From Comamonadaceae bacterium (GTDB lineage: Bacteria; Pseudomonadota; Gammaproteobacteria; Burkholderiales; Burkholderiaceae_C), in NCBI GenBank assembly GCA_013297875.1, contig JAAFIW010000002.1, positions 306,627 through 370,626 on the forward strand: a DNA stretch of 64,000 bases, read 5' to 3'. This document shows, one piece after another, positions 35,086-42,712 of the stretch. Position numbers and translations under genes: made by a program. How positions within the stretch are numbered: the stretch's first letter is position 1; each line of letters starts with the position of its first letter. The notes under the pieces were generated by a model. It did not search any database. It worked only from the letters and a program-made list of their open reading frames with translations, and was not told the origin of the DNA.

Positions 35086-35519
35086 ATCAAGCAATCCCAA
35101 CATCGGCCGATGCCTGGCTCTCGTGGGGCCAACATTTTCTTAAAACCCAGCCATTCAGCGCCCTGATCGGTGCCCAAATCACAGGCCTTGATCGTGGCCG
35201 AAGTGAATTGAGCCTGCCACTGTCCCCGCAGCTCTTGCAGCAGCATGGTTTTGCACACGGCGGCGTGGTGAGTTACCTGGCCGATAACGCATTGACCTTT
35301 GCCGGGGGCACGGCCTTGGGCGGCGATGCCTTGACGCTGGAGTTCAAGATCAACTATGTGCGCCCGGCGGTGGGCGAGATGCTGATCGCGCGTGCGCATG
35401 CGGAGGCGACGGGAAAAACCCAGGCGGTCTGCCGCTGCAACGTGTATGCCGTGAAAGACGGCGAGGAAAAGCTATGCGCTGTGGCGCAGGGCACGATTGT
35501 TCCTGTACCTGCCAAATAA
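35082..35519 (+). CDS. PaaI-type hotdog thioesterase
   Basis: 145 residues. The hotdog motif QHGFAHGGVVSYLADNALTF contains the conserved HGG and Asp used by PaaI-like acyl-CoA thioesterases, followed by YVRPAVGEMLIARA. It would hydrolyse aryl- or acyl-CoA esters and release stalled CoA during degradation. The start overlaps the previous gene by 4 bp, and it is 8 bp upstream of the acyl-CoA dehydrogenase. Confidence 0.85.
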   Translation: MNQAIPTSADAWLSWGQHFLKTQPFSALIGAQITGLDRGRSELSLPLSPQLLQQHGFAHGGVVSYLADNALTFAGGTALGGDALTLEFKINYVRPAVGEMLIARAHAEATGKTQAVCRCNVYAVKDGEEKLCAVAQGTIVPVPAK

Positions 35520-35527
35520 ATAAATTT

Positions 35528-37366
35528 ATGAGCTATCGCAACACCCTTGACCACCTCGTTTACGACTGGCTGAAAGCCGATTCACTGAACACGCGCCCAC
35601 GTTTTGCCGACCATTCGCGTGAAACCTTTGCTGCGGTGTTTGACACCTGCGAACGCATCGCCCGTGAGAAATTCGCGCCGTTCAACCGGTTGGTTGATAA
35701 GGAGGAGCCCCGCACCGCAGTGGATGCTGACGGCGCCTTGAAGGTCGTGCTGCCACAAGCTACGCATGACGCGCGCGCCGCCTACGCCGAAAGCGGCATG
35801 TTCGCTGCGGCGCAGGACTATGAAATGGGCGGCATGCAACTGCCCTATCTGGTCGAGGCGGCGGCCAATTCCTTCTTTGCGGTGTCGTCGGTGTCGATTG
35901 GCTGGAACATGCTGTCGGTGGGCAATGCCAATGCCATTTTGGTGTGTGGTAGCGCGGCGCAAAAGCAGGTGTTTGCCGCCAACCAGCTCAATGGCCGCTG
36001 GGCGGGCACCATGTGCCTGAGCGAGCCGCAGGCGGGCTCGTCGCTTTCGGATATCACCACAAGAGCTGTGCTGGAAGACGAAGGCGATGCCTTGGGTGCA
36101 CGTTATCGATTGCGCGGCAACAAGATGTGGATCTCGGGCGGTGAGCACGAGGTGACCGAGAACATCGTTCACCTGGTGCTGGCCAAAATTCCCGATGCCA
36201 ATGGCCAGCTGGTTCCTGGCACACGCGGCATTTCGCTGTTCATCGTGCCCAAGCACATGGTCAACGCCCAAGGCCAATTGGCGGGGCAACGCAACGATGT
36301 GACCTTGGCTGGCTTGAACCACAAGTTGGGCTGGGCCGGCACCCCCAATACGCTGCTTAACTTTGGCGAGGGTAAGTTCCAGCCTGATGGCCAACCTGGC
36401 GCGGTGGGTTATTTAGTGGGCAAGCCCGGCGACGGTTTGCGCAATATGTTCCACATGATGAACGAGGCCCGTATCGGCGTGGGTCTGGCGGCCACCATGC
36501 TGGGCATGGCGGGCTACTACGCCAGCCTGGACTATGCGAAGAATCGCCCGCAAGGACGACCCATGGGTGCCGGAGGCAAAGACGCCAGCCAGCCCCAAGT
36601 CAAGCTGATCGAGCACGCCGACATCAAGCGCATGCTGCTGGCGCAAAAGTCGTACTGCGAAGGCGCACTGGCACTGGAGTTGTACTGTGCCCGGCTGGTC
36701 GACGAGCAGCACACCGGCGATGCGCAATCGGCCGACGAGGCCCGGCTGCTGTTGGAGGTGCTGACCCCCATTGCCAAAAGCTGGCCCAGCGAGTGGTGCC
36801 TGGAGGCCAACAGCCTGGCGATTCAAATCCATGGTGGCTATGGCTACACCCGCGACTTCCCGGTGGAGCAATACTGGCGCGACAACCGCCTGAACATGAT
36901 CCACGAGGGCACGCACGGCATTCAGGCGCTGGACTTGTTGGGGCGCAAAGTGCTGATGGAAGGCGGGCGTGGCTTGCAGCTACTGGCCGCGCGCATCAAT
37001 GCCACGGTGGAAAAAGCCATTCAAATCCCCGCGCTGGCCGCGCACGCCAATACGCTGTCAGCTGCGCTGGCGCAAGTCGGCAGCGCCACCAAAGCCGCCT
37101 GGGCCACCGGCGACCCGGCCGATGCGCTGCCCAACGCCGTGCCCTACATGCAAGCCTTTGGGCACCTGGTGCTGGCCTGGATCTGGCTGGATGTGGGAGT
37201 TGCTGATGCCGCCCAGGATGCTTCAAAAAACATCGCTGCCCGAGCGGGTAGAACAGGTGCCATGGCCTATTTTTACCACTATGAGTTGCCTAAGTTAGCG
37301 GCCTGGCTGCGGGTGGTGAGTCTGCGCGACCGCACCTGTGCAGACTTGCCAGAAGCGGCGTTTTAA
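35528..37366 (+). CDS. Acyl-CoA dehydrogenase (long, about 600-residue class)
   Basis: 612 residues from the ATG at 35528. The frame opens at 35474 inside the previous gene, but the protein clearly begins MSYRNTLDHLVYDWL. FAD and substrate motifs are MCLSEPQAGSSLSDI, NKMWISGGEHE, GYGYTRDFPVEQYWRDNR and the catalytic-Glu loop IHEGTHGIQALDLLGRK. This class has an extra C-terminal domain and includes enzymes for unusual acyl-CoAs. Electrons would pass to EtfAB, encoded at 59416-61128. Residues near 565-580 (DASKNIAARAG) vaguely resemble the dispersed repeat. Confidence 0.93.
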   Translation: MSYRNTLDHLVYDWLKADSLNTRPRFADHSRETFAAVFDTCERIAREKFAPFNRLVDKEEPRTAVDADGALKVVLPQATHDARAAYAESGMFAAAQDYEMGGMQLPYLVEAAANSFFAVSSVSIGWNMLSVGNANAILVCGSAAQKQVFAANQLNGRWAGTMCLSEPQAGSSLSDITTRAVLEDEGDALGARYRLRGNKMWISGGEHEVTENIVHLVLAKIPDANGQLVPGTRGISLFIVPKHMVNAQGQLAGQRNDVTLAGLNHKLGWAGTPNTLLNFGEGKFQPDGQPGAVGYLVGKPGDGLRNMFHMMNEARIGVGLAATMLGMAGYYASLDYAKNRPQGRPMGAGGKDASQPQVKLIEHADIKRMLLAQKSYCEGALALELYCARLVDEQHTGDAQSADEARLLLEVLTPIAKSWPSEWCLEANSLAIQIHGGYGYTRDFPVEQYWRDNRLNMIHEGTHGIQALDLLGRKVLMEGGRGLQLLAARINATVEKAIQIPALAAHANTLSAALAQVGSATKAAWATGDPADALPNAVPYMQAFGHLVLAWIWLDVGVADAAQDASKNIAARAGRTGAMAYFYHYELPKLAAWLRVVSLRDRTCADLPEAAF

Positions 37367-37384
37367 GCCTTTTCTTGCCAGCAA

Positions 37385-37445
37385 AACGCTATCAATGATA
37401 TAGCTACTCGCCCAAATAATCTCTGGGCGAGTAGCCGTTTTTGCC
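37385..37445 (+). terminator. Rho-independent terminator formed by a dispersed repeat copy
   Basis: GCTACTCGCCCA (37403-37414) pairs perfectly over 12 bp with TGGGCGAGTAGC (37424-37435), loop of 9 nt, followed by CG and T5. The sequence around it (ATCAATGATATAGCTACTCG) is a modified copy of the dispersed repeat. It ends the beta-oxidation operon. Confidence 0.8.
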
Positions 37446-37608
37446 TGATTAGATACATGCCTCAGATCGTCATTCCCGCGCAGGCGGGAATCCAGCTTGG
37501 CGTACGCAAACCCTTGCTACGGCAACTCCGCGCACCTGGATTCCCGCCTGCGCGCGCCTGCGCGGGAATGACAGATTGGTAGCGTCTGAGGCATGTACCT
37601 AATCAGGC
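37443..37608. repeat. Inverted-repeat element (MITE-like), 166 bp
   Basis: 24-bp ends GCCTGATTAGATACATGCCT/CAGA (37443-37466) and their complement (37585-37608) match at 23 of 24 positions. Just inside is a second pair, CATTCCCGCGCAGGCGGGAA (from 37470) and its complement (to 37570). The CATTCCCGC...GGCGGGAATCCAG motif is a widespread bacterial interspersed repeat. The element codes for nothing and fills the space between the convergent operons. Its left end abuts the T run of the terminator. Confidence 0.75.
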
Positions 37609-37636
37609 GATTTGATCACTCAACCCACTCAAATCA

Positions 37637-38539
37637 TCAAACCTGTTGCCCGATCTCAAAGTTAGCCAACTGCTCCAATGCGCGAACCATCGCCGAGTGA
37701 TCCCAGGCTTTGCCACCCTGGGCTGCGCAGGCATTGAACAGTTGTTGGGCGGTGGCGGTGTTGGGTAGCGAAACCCCCAACTCCTGGGCACTGGACAGCG
37801 CCAGGTTCAGGTCTTTCTGGTGTAGTTCAATGCGAAAGCCAGGGTCAAACGTGCGCTTGACCATGCGCTCGCCGTGCACCTCGAGTACCTTGGATGAGGC
37901 AAATCCGCCCATCAGCGCCTGGCGTACCCGCATCGGGTCAGCGCCTGCTTTCGCGGCAAACAGCAGCGCCTCGGCCACCGCTTCAATGTTCAGCGCCACA
38001 ATGATCTGGTTGGCTACTTTTGCGGTTTGGCCGTCGCCGTTGCCGCCCACCAGGTTGATGTTTTTGCCCATCAGCTCAAACAGAGGCTTGACCCTGGCAA
38101 ACACCGCTTCGCAGCCGCCCACCATGATGGACAGTGTGGCGTTCTTGGCGCCCACTTCGCCGCCGGAGACGGGTGCGTCGAGGTAGTCGCAGCCCAGGGC
38201 ATTGATCTTTTTGGCAAATGCCTTGGTGTGGATGGGGGAGATCGAGCTCATGTCCACCACCACCTTGCCTGTTGAAAGCCCGGACGCGACGCCGTTGTCG
38301 CCGAACAAGACGGCTTCCACGTCGGGCGTGTCGGGCACCATCAGGAACACCACATCGGCCTGCTCGGCCACCGTGCGGGGGCTGGTACACAGGTTGGCGG
38401 CTGTGGCCGCAATGGACTGTGGCAGGGGCCCGCGTTTGTAGACAAACAGCGGGTGGCCGCCTGCCAGCAGATGCCCCGCCATCGGCGTGCCCATGGTGCC
38501 CAGCCCAATGAATCCGACTTTTTGTGCTGGCGCGGTCAC
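37637..38539 (-). CDS. glxR: 2-hydroxy-3-oxopropionate (tartronate semialdehyde) reductase family
   Basis: 300 residues from a GTG at 38539 that overlaps the hyi stop (GTGA). A long upstream frame to 39025 only shadows hyi. The Rossmann motif VGFIGLGTMGTPMAGHLL, the substrate loop DAPVSGGEVGA and the catalytic lysine in GQTAKVANQIIVALNIEAVAE mark the beta-hydroxyacid dehydrogenase family. With Hyi it would convert hydroxypyruvate/tartronate semialdehyde to glycerate in glyoxylate or allantoin breakdown. No glyoxylate carboligase is seen in the window. Confidence 0.88.
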   Translation of the reverse strand: MTAPAQKVGFIGLGTMGTPMAGHLLAGGHPLFVYKRGPLPQSIAATAANLCTSPRTVAEQADVVFLMVPDTPDVEAVLFGDNGVASGLSTGKVVVDMSSISPIHTKAFAKKINALGCDYLDAPVSGGEVGAKNATLSIMVGGCEAVFARVKPLFELMGKNINLVGGNGDGQTAKVANQIIVALNIEAVAEALLFAAKAGADPMRVRQALMGGFASSKVLEVHGERMVKRTFDPGFRIELHQKDLNLALSSAQELGVSLPNTATAQQLFNACAAQGGKAWDHSAMVRALEQLANFEIGQQV

Positions 38540-39333
38540 AGAGATGCCTTGCTGTGCGACATCAGTTGCTCCCGCCAGCCCAGGCCCGCCAGAGTGGAGG
38601 TGGCAGGCTTGTACTCGCAGCCAATCCAGCCGGCATAGCCAATCGCATCCAGGTGCTTGAAGAGCCACGCGTAGTTGATCTCGCCAGTGCCGGGCTCGTT
38701 TCGGCCGGGGTTGTCGGCTAACTGCATGTGGCCAATGCGGGCCAGGTGCTTTTTGATGGTCGCACCCAGCTCGCCTTCCATACGCTGGGCGTGGTAAATG
38801 TCGTACTGCACAAAGGCGTTGTCTGCGCCCACCTCGTCCAGCAGGTCGACGGCTTGCTGTGTGCGGTTCAAATAAAAGCCGGGCATGTCGTAGCTGTTGA
38901 TGGGTTCGATCAGCAGTTTCAAACCGGTGTCGCCCAGCTCTTTGGCCGCAAAACGCAGGTTGCTCACCAAAGTCTGGCGCACCACCTCGCTGGCAAAACC
39001 AGCAGGCACCTTGCCCGCCAGGCAATTGAGTTGCCCCACGCCCAAGGCCTTGGCGTAGCGTATGGCGGTGGCCACACCGGTCTGGAACTCCTGCACCCGG
39101 TCTGGCAGGCAGGCGATGCCGCGCTCGCCGGCGTCCCAGTCGCCAGGGGGCAGGTTGTGCAGCACCAGTTGCAGGCCGTTGGCGTCTAGACGCTCTTTGA
39201 TGTCTTGCGCCGCAAAGGCGTAGGGAAACAAAAACTCAACCGCCTGGAAGTTGGCTTTGGCAGCAGCTTCAAAGCGTTCCAGAAAGGGCAGCTCGGTGAA
39301 GAGCATGGTGAGGTTGGCGGCAAACTTGGGCAT
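38536..39333 (-). CDS. hyi: Hydroxypyruvate isomerase
   Basis: 265 residues, the normal Hyi length. TIM-barrel xylose-isomerase-like fold with metal and catalytic residues in KLLIEPINSYDMPGFYL, VQYDIYHAQRMEGEL and GEINYAWLFKHL. It interconverts hydroxypyruvate and tartronate semialdehyde. It is translationally coupled to glxR and 57 bp downstream of the Bug receptor gene, which suggests one transcript handling an imported precursor. Confidence 0.92.
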   Translation of the reverse strand: MPKFAANLTMLFTELPFLERFEAAAKANFQAVEFLFPYAFAAQDIKERLDANGLQLVLHNLPPGDWDAGERGIACLPDRVQEFQTGVATAIRYAKALGVGQLNCLAGKVPAGFASEVVRQTLVSNLRFAAKELGDTGLKLLIEPINSYDMPGFYLNRTQQAVDLLDEVGADNAFVQYDIYHAQRMEGELGATIKKHLARIGHMQLADNPGRNEPGTGEINYAWLFKHLDAIGYAGWIGCEYKPATSTLAGLGWREQLMSHSKASL

Positions 39334-39390
39334 GGTTGATCGGGTTTAAGTGCGGTTGATGTTGAGTGGCAAAGGTAAATCCGGCGCGGC

Positions 39391-40368
39391 TCAGTCGGGC
39401 TTGAGCCCCTGTTCTTTCACGGCCCGCTTGTAGATGTCAAACTCGTCTTTCACCTGTTTTTGGTACTCGGCTGCAGAGCTGCCCACCACGATGGCACCGG
39501 TGGCTTCAATGCGTTCCTTCACACCGGCATCGGCCAAGGCGGTTTTGATGGCCGCATTCAGTTTCTCCACCACATCGGCCGGTGTGCCTTTGGGCGCAGA
39601 CACACCCAGAAACGACATACGGTTGACGGCTGGCAGCCCCACTTCGGCCAGTGTGGGAACGTCTGGCAACTGGGCCAGGCGTTTAGGGGCGGCGACCACG
39701 ATGGGAATCAAGCGCTTGTTCTGTATGAAGGGCAGTGCGGTTGGGACGTTGTCCACAATGATGGGCACTTGCCCTGCCACGGCGTCGTTCAACGCCGGGC
39801 CAGAGCCACGGTAGGGAATATGGGTGATGAAAACACCCGCGGTGCTCTTGTACAACTCGGCCAACAGGTGACCGATGGTTCCGGTACCGGCCGATGCGTA
39901 GCTGTGTTTGCCGGGCTCCTTTTTCAGCAGCTCAACAAAGCTCTTGTAGTTCTTGGCCGGGAACGACGGGTTGACCGCAAACACGTTGGGCGTGGCCGCC
40001 ACATTGATGATGTGAACAAAGTCCGTGTTCGGGTCATATGGCGTTTTCGGGTTGATCGCCGGGTTGGCCGCCATGGTGGAGACTGACGACATCAGCAGCG
40101 TGTAGCCATCCGGTGCGGCCTTGGCCACCTCAGATGCGCCAATCGCGCCGCCGGCACCGCTTTTGTTGTCCACAATCACAGTTTGCCCAAGGGTTGCAGC
40201 CATCTTCACTGAGATGGTCCGCGCCAGTAAATCGGTGGTGCCGCCGGGCGCAAATGGAACGACCAGACGCACGGGTTGCTTGCCAGGGAAGGCTTGCGCG
40301 AATGCCAGGCCTGGCAGGGCGGTCGCAACAATGCCCAGCGCAATGAGTTGCGGGCGAAGGGATCTCAT
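39391..40368 (-). CDS. Bug-type tripartite tricarboxylate transporter receptor
   Basis: 325 residues from the ATG at 40368 (RBS AGGAGA). Signal peptide IALGIVATALPGLAFAQ. Bug-family signatures are VRLVVPFAPGGTTDLLAR, VDNKSGAGGAIGASEVAKA and GSGPALNDAVAGQVP. Such periplasmic receptors bind carboxylates, and most are orphans, as here: no tctAB membrane genes lie nearby. Its place before hyi-glxR suggests a small hydroxy- or keto-acid ligand, by inference. Confidence 0.92.
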   Translation of the reverse strand: MRSLRPQLIALGIVATALPGLAFAQAFPGKQPVRLVVPFAPGGTTDLLARTISVKMAATLGQTVIVDNKSGAGGAIGASEVAKAAPDGYTLLMSSVSTMAANPAINPKTPYDPNTDFVHIINVAATPNVFAVNPSFPAKNYKSFVELLKKEPGKHSYASAGTGTIGHLLAELYKSTAGVFITHIPYRGSGPALNDAVAGQVPIIVDNVPTALPFIQNKRLIPIVVAAPKRLAQLPDVPTLAEVGLPAVNRMSFLGVSAPKGTPADVVEKLNAAIKTALADAGVKERIEATGAIVVGSSAAEYQKQVKDEFDIYKRAVKEQGLKPD

Positions 40369-40476
40369 GGTGTGTCTCCTGGTTTTTGTGAAGCAAGCTG
40401 AGCACGCATGATGTCTTGCCACTGCTGTGGTGTGCAACCGTGCCCTGCGGAATTTTGCCTATTCTTCAAAGGAATA

Positions 40477-40508
40477 GTGCCGCCTTGAGCGCAAGCTCAA
40501 AGCGGCAC
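40477..40508. terminator. Long hairpin between bug and DUF4832 genes
   Basis: GTGCCGCCTTGAGC (40477-40490) pairs with GCTCAAAGCGGCAC (40495-40508), one mismatch, loop GCAA. There is no T run on either side. It lies downstream of the DUF4832 gene and upstream of the Bug gene, so it may end the former's transcript. Confidence 0.4.
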
Positions 40509-40584
40509 GTGGCCTCCAACGCGACCCAGGAAGGGCTGCTTAGGCAGTCAGAAGGCGGGCGTCGCCAGGTGTGTCGTCACTTCG

Positions 40585-40655
40585 GTAGCTATAGATTCAA
40601 TAGCTACTGGAGCAATAAATCTCTGGGCTGATGGCGGTTTTCACTTAAAAATCGT
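40585..40655 (+). repeat. Dispersed repeat copy downstream of the DUF4832 gene
   Basis: GATTCAATAGCTACTGGAGC then AATAAATCTCTGGGCTGATGGCGGTTTT. Very close to the translated copies in the DUF748 gene, but non-coding. Confidence 0.75.
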
Positions 40656-40693
40656 GTTTCGACAGCCATTTCCCAGCAGCGGATGGTTCATGC

Positions 40694-42607
40694 TCAGCGC
40701 CGGAACTGGATGGTCACAGTCAGCGGTTTGCCGGCCTGGCCATCGCCTGAGTAGCCGGTCGCAGTCACCACATACTCGGGGCCCAGGTTGACATTCCAGG
40801 GTGTGTAGACCGAGCCCACATTGCCCAGCAGCGCCCAGGGCGACGCGCCTTCCTTTCGCTCAATCACCGTGGGCACATGTGATGCGGTGATCCTGAACTT
40901 CACTGATTTGGGCCCGCCGCTTGCGGTGGCATCAGGCAGCGCCCGGATGCTGAAGCTCTGACCGTTCAGCGCCGAATAGCTGATCTCGTTGCGCCCGGTG
41001 CTGGACAAGGTTTGAATCGGCGTGCCGTTGCTGGCGTTGACCAGCACCAAACTGGTGATGTCGCTGGCGTTCACAGGCCCACTGCCGTCGCCGACGGTGA
41101 AAGCCCCCACACTGAGCCAGTCGGCGCGGTTTTGGTCTTGCGTGGTGTTGGCAAATCTCAAGGCACGTCCGCCCTCCATCGGGTTGGGCACGCTCATCAT
41201 CAAGGTGTAGTTGCCGGCAGCCAATCCGTGGTTGGGGATATCAAACGCCCAGGTGCTGGGCGCGCCTGGCAGAACGGTTCTCAAATCCCAACCCATGGTC
41301 CAGGTTTTGAGTTTGCCCGTGGTATCAACAGCGGCCAGCTGAACGGCCCACGGGTAGTAAAACGGTGCAACGCCCCGGTTTTCAATGGACACCGTGCCGC
41401 GCAAGGCTTGCCCCGTTTGTGCGGGCTCCAGGCTGGCTTTGGGAACATGCAAGGTGTAGCCCAAAGAGTGGTGTTGTTTCAGGGTCTGCTGCAGCTTGTC
41501 GCCGGTGTATCCGCCGGTGAATGCGCCGTGGTTGATCAACCAGCTGGCATGCGTGGTGGCCACCGCGACATCGAAGCTTTGGCCTTTGGAACAGGAGTTA
41601 TTCCATATGCAGCCCTGGATGCCAGGATAAACCTCTCCGCCCATGGGCTCGGTTTTCCAATTGTCCTGCAGACCCGCGCCCTGCATTTTTGGCCAGAAGT
41701 ACCAGTTCAAACTCGGGTTCGATGTGACGTTCACAGTTGACAAGGCGAATGAATCGTCGTGAAAACCCAGACGGGTGTATTTTTTCATGTCCACGCCACC
41801 GGCTGGGCCCCGAGCGTGGATCATCTTGTTGGCAAACGCCGAGTTGTAGGCTTCCAGCACGTCCTGCATCAGCTGCGGTGGAATATCGCCCACGCTGCTA
41901 TCCGGTGCATAGGTGTGCCATTCGCCCCAAAAACCCAACAGACCGGCGGTAACGAAGCCCACCCGCGCATCGTTGTCATATTGCTTGCCAAAAGCCGCGA
42001 TGAAGCTGAGCACGGCCCGCTGCAGATCGGGGTGGGTGTAGTCGGGGCTGAAGCTTTTCTTGTTGCCGTAATCAGAATAGGCGTACTTGGGTACATGCGC
42101 CAAAAAGTCCGGCAAACCATAGTCATTGCCGGGGTAGTCGATGTAAATGCGCAAGGCGGCCTGGCGGCCGCGGCCTTTGATTTGTTTCAGGTTTTTTTCA
42201 ACCTCGGTCCAGTCGAAGGTGTTGTAGTCTTTTTGTATGTCTTTCAGTGGCACATAAAACCATTCCATGCTGTGAGGAATCACGTTTTTGTAAACGTCGC
42301 GCTGGGTCGGGTCGTCATTCGGGTTGTTTCTGTCAAACCACGGCTGGTAGGGCAAAAAGCCCTTTAACGGGTTGTCCAGCGGCGCATCTTTGTAAGACAG
42401 ATTGAACACCTGGGCCGAAGCCGGTGCGGCCCTGGCCGTTTCGATCTCCTGGCTACCCACAACGGAAGCAGGTGACGCGACATTGGAACTGTCGCCGCCG
42501 CCGCCACAGGCCAGCAGGACCGACACGGCCACTGCGGCCACGGCGCTGCGCAACAGATACCGCGGTTTGGGGTTGGCTGTTGGTGCGTTCGATGGATGGT
42601 GATTCAT
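40694..42607 (-). CDS. Exported DUF4832-type lipoprotein with C-terminal beta-sandwich domain
   Basis: 637 residues. The signal ends in a lipobox-like LLACGGGG, so it is a likely lipoprotein. The N-terminal two thirds have the DUF4832 hallmarks NPLKGFLPYQPWF, WFYVPLKDIQKDYNTFDW and VGFVTAGLLGFWGEWHTY, a glycosidase-like TIM-barrel arrangement with Trp/Glu-rich loops. A middle Ig-like segment follows. The last 120 residues (from ITSLVLVNASNG) match the C-terminus of the neighbouring protein in SVKF, PWALLGN, TPW and ATG(Y/F)S positions. The function is unknown; polysaccharide binding or cleavage at the cell surface is likely. Confidence 0.75.
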   Translation of the reverse strand: MNHHPSNAPTANPKPRYLLRSAVAAVAVSVLLACGGGGDSSNVASPASVVGSQEIETARAAPASAQVFNLSYKDAPLDNPLKGFLPYQPWFDRNNPNDDPTQRDVYKNVIPHSMEWFYVPLKDIQKDYNTFDWTEVEKNLKQIKGRGRQAALRIYIDYPGNDYGLPDFLAHVPKYAYSDYGNKKSFSPDYTHPDLQRAVLSFIAAFGKQYDNDARVGFVTAGLLGFWGEWHTYAPDSSVGDIPPQLMQDVLEAYNSAFANKMIHARGPAGGVDMKKYTRLGFHDDSFALSTVNVTSNPSLNWYFWPKMQGAGLQDNWKTEPMGGEVYPGIQGCIWNNSCSKGQSFDVAVATTHASWLINHGAFTGGYTGDKLQQTLKQHHSLGYTLHVPKASLEPAQTGQALRGTVSIENRGVAPFYYPWAVQLAAVDTTGKLKTWTMGWDLRTVLPGAPSTWAFDIPNHGLAAGNYTLMMSVPNPMEGGRALRFANTTQDQNRADWLSVGAFTVGDGSGPVNASDITSLVLVNASNGTPIQTLSSTGRNEISYSALNGQSFSIRALPDATASGGPKSVKFRITASHVPTVIERKEGASPWALLGNVGSVYTPWNVNLGPEYVVTATGYSGDGQAGKPLTVTIQFRR

Positions 42608-42665
42608 GGTTTTAACCTCGTAACAGTTAAGTTCAACTAGAACGGCATGTGCCGCGGTGGGAATC

Positions 42666-42702
42666 CAAAAACCTCTGCTGGTATTGGGAGCAGAGGTTTT
42701 GG
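42666..42702 (-). terminator. Intrinsic terminator/attenuator between the two exported-protein genes
   Basis: AAAACCTCTGCT (42668-42679) pairs with AGCAGAGGTTTT (42689-42700), 12 bp perfect, 9-nt loop. On the minus strand the stem is followed by a T run. It lies after the stop of the large glycosidase-like gene and before the DUF4832 gene, so it should reduce downstream expression. Confidence 0.65.
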
Positions 42703-42712
42703 TTGTGGTCCA

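Noticed and set aside
37201-37260. Further dispersed repeat copy in the acyl-CoA dehydrogenase gene (GATGCTTC ... GCTGCCCGAGCGGG)
   Set aside because: Only short pieces match and the residues are plausible for the family's C-terminal domain, so coincidence is likely.
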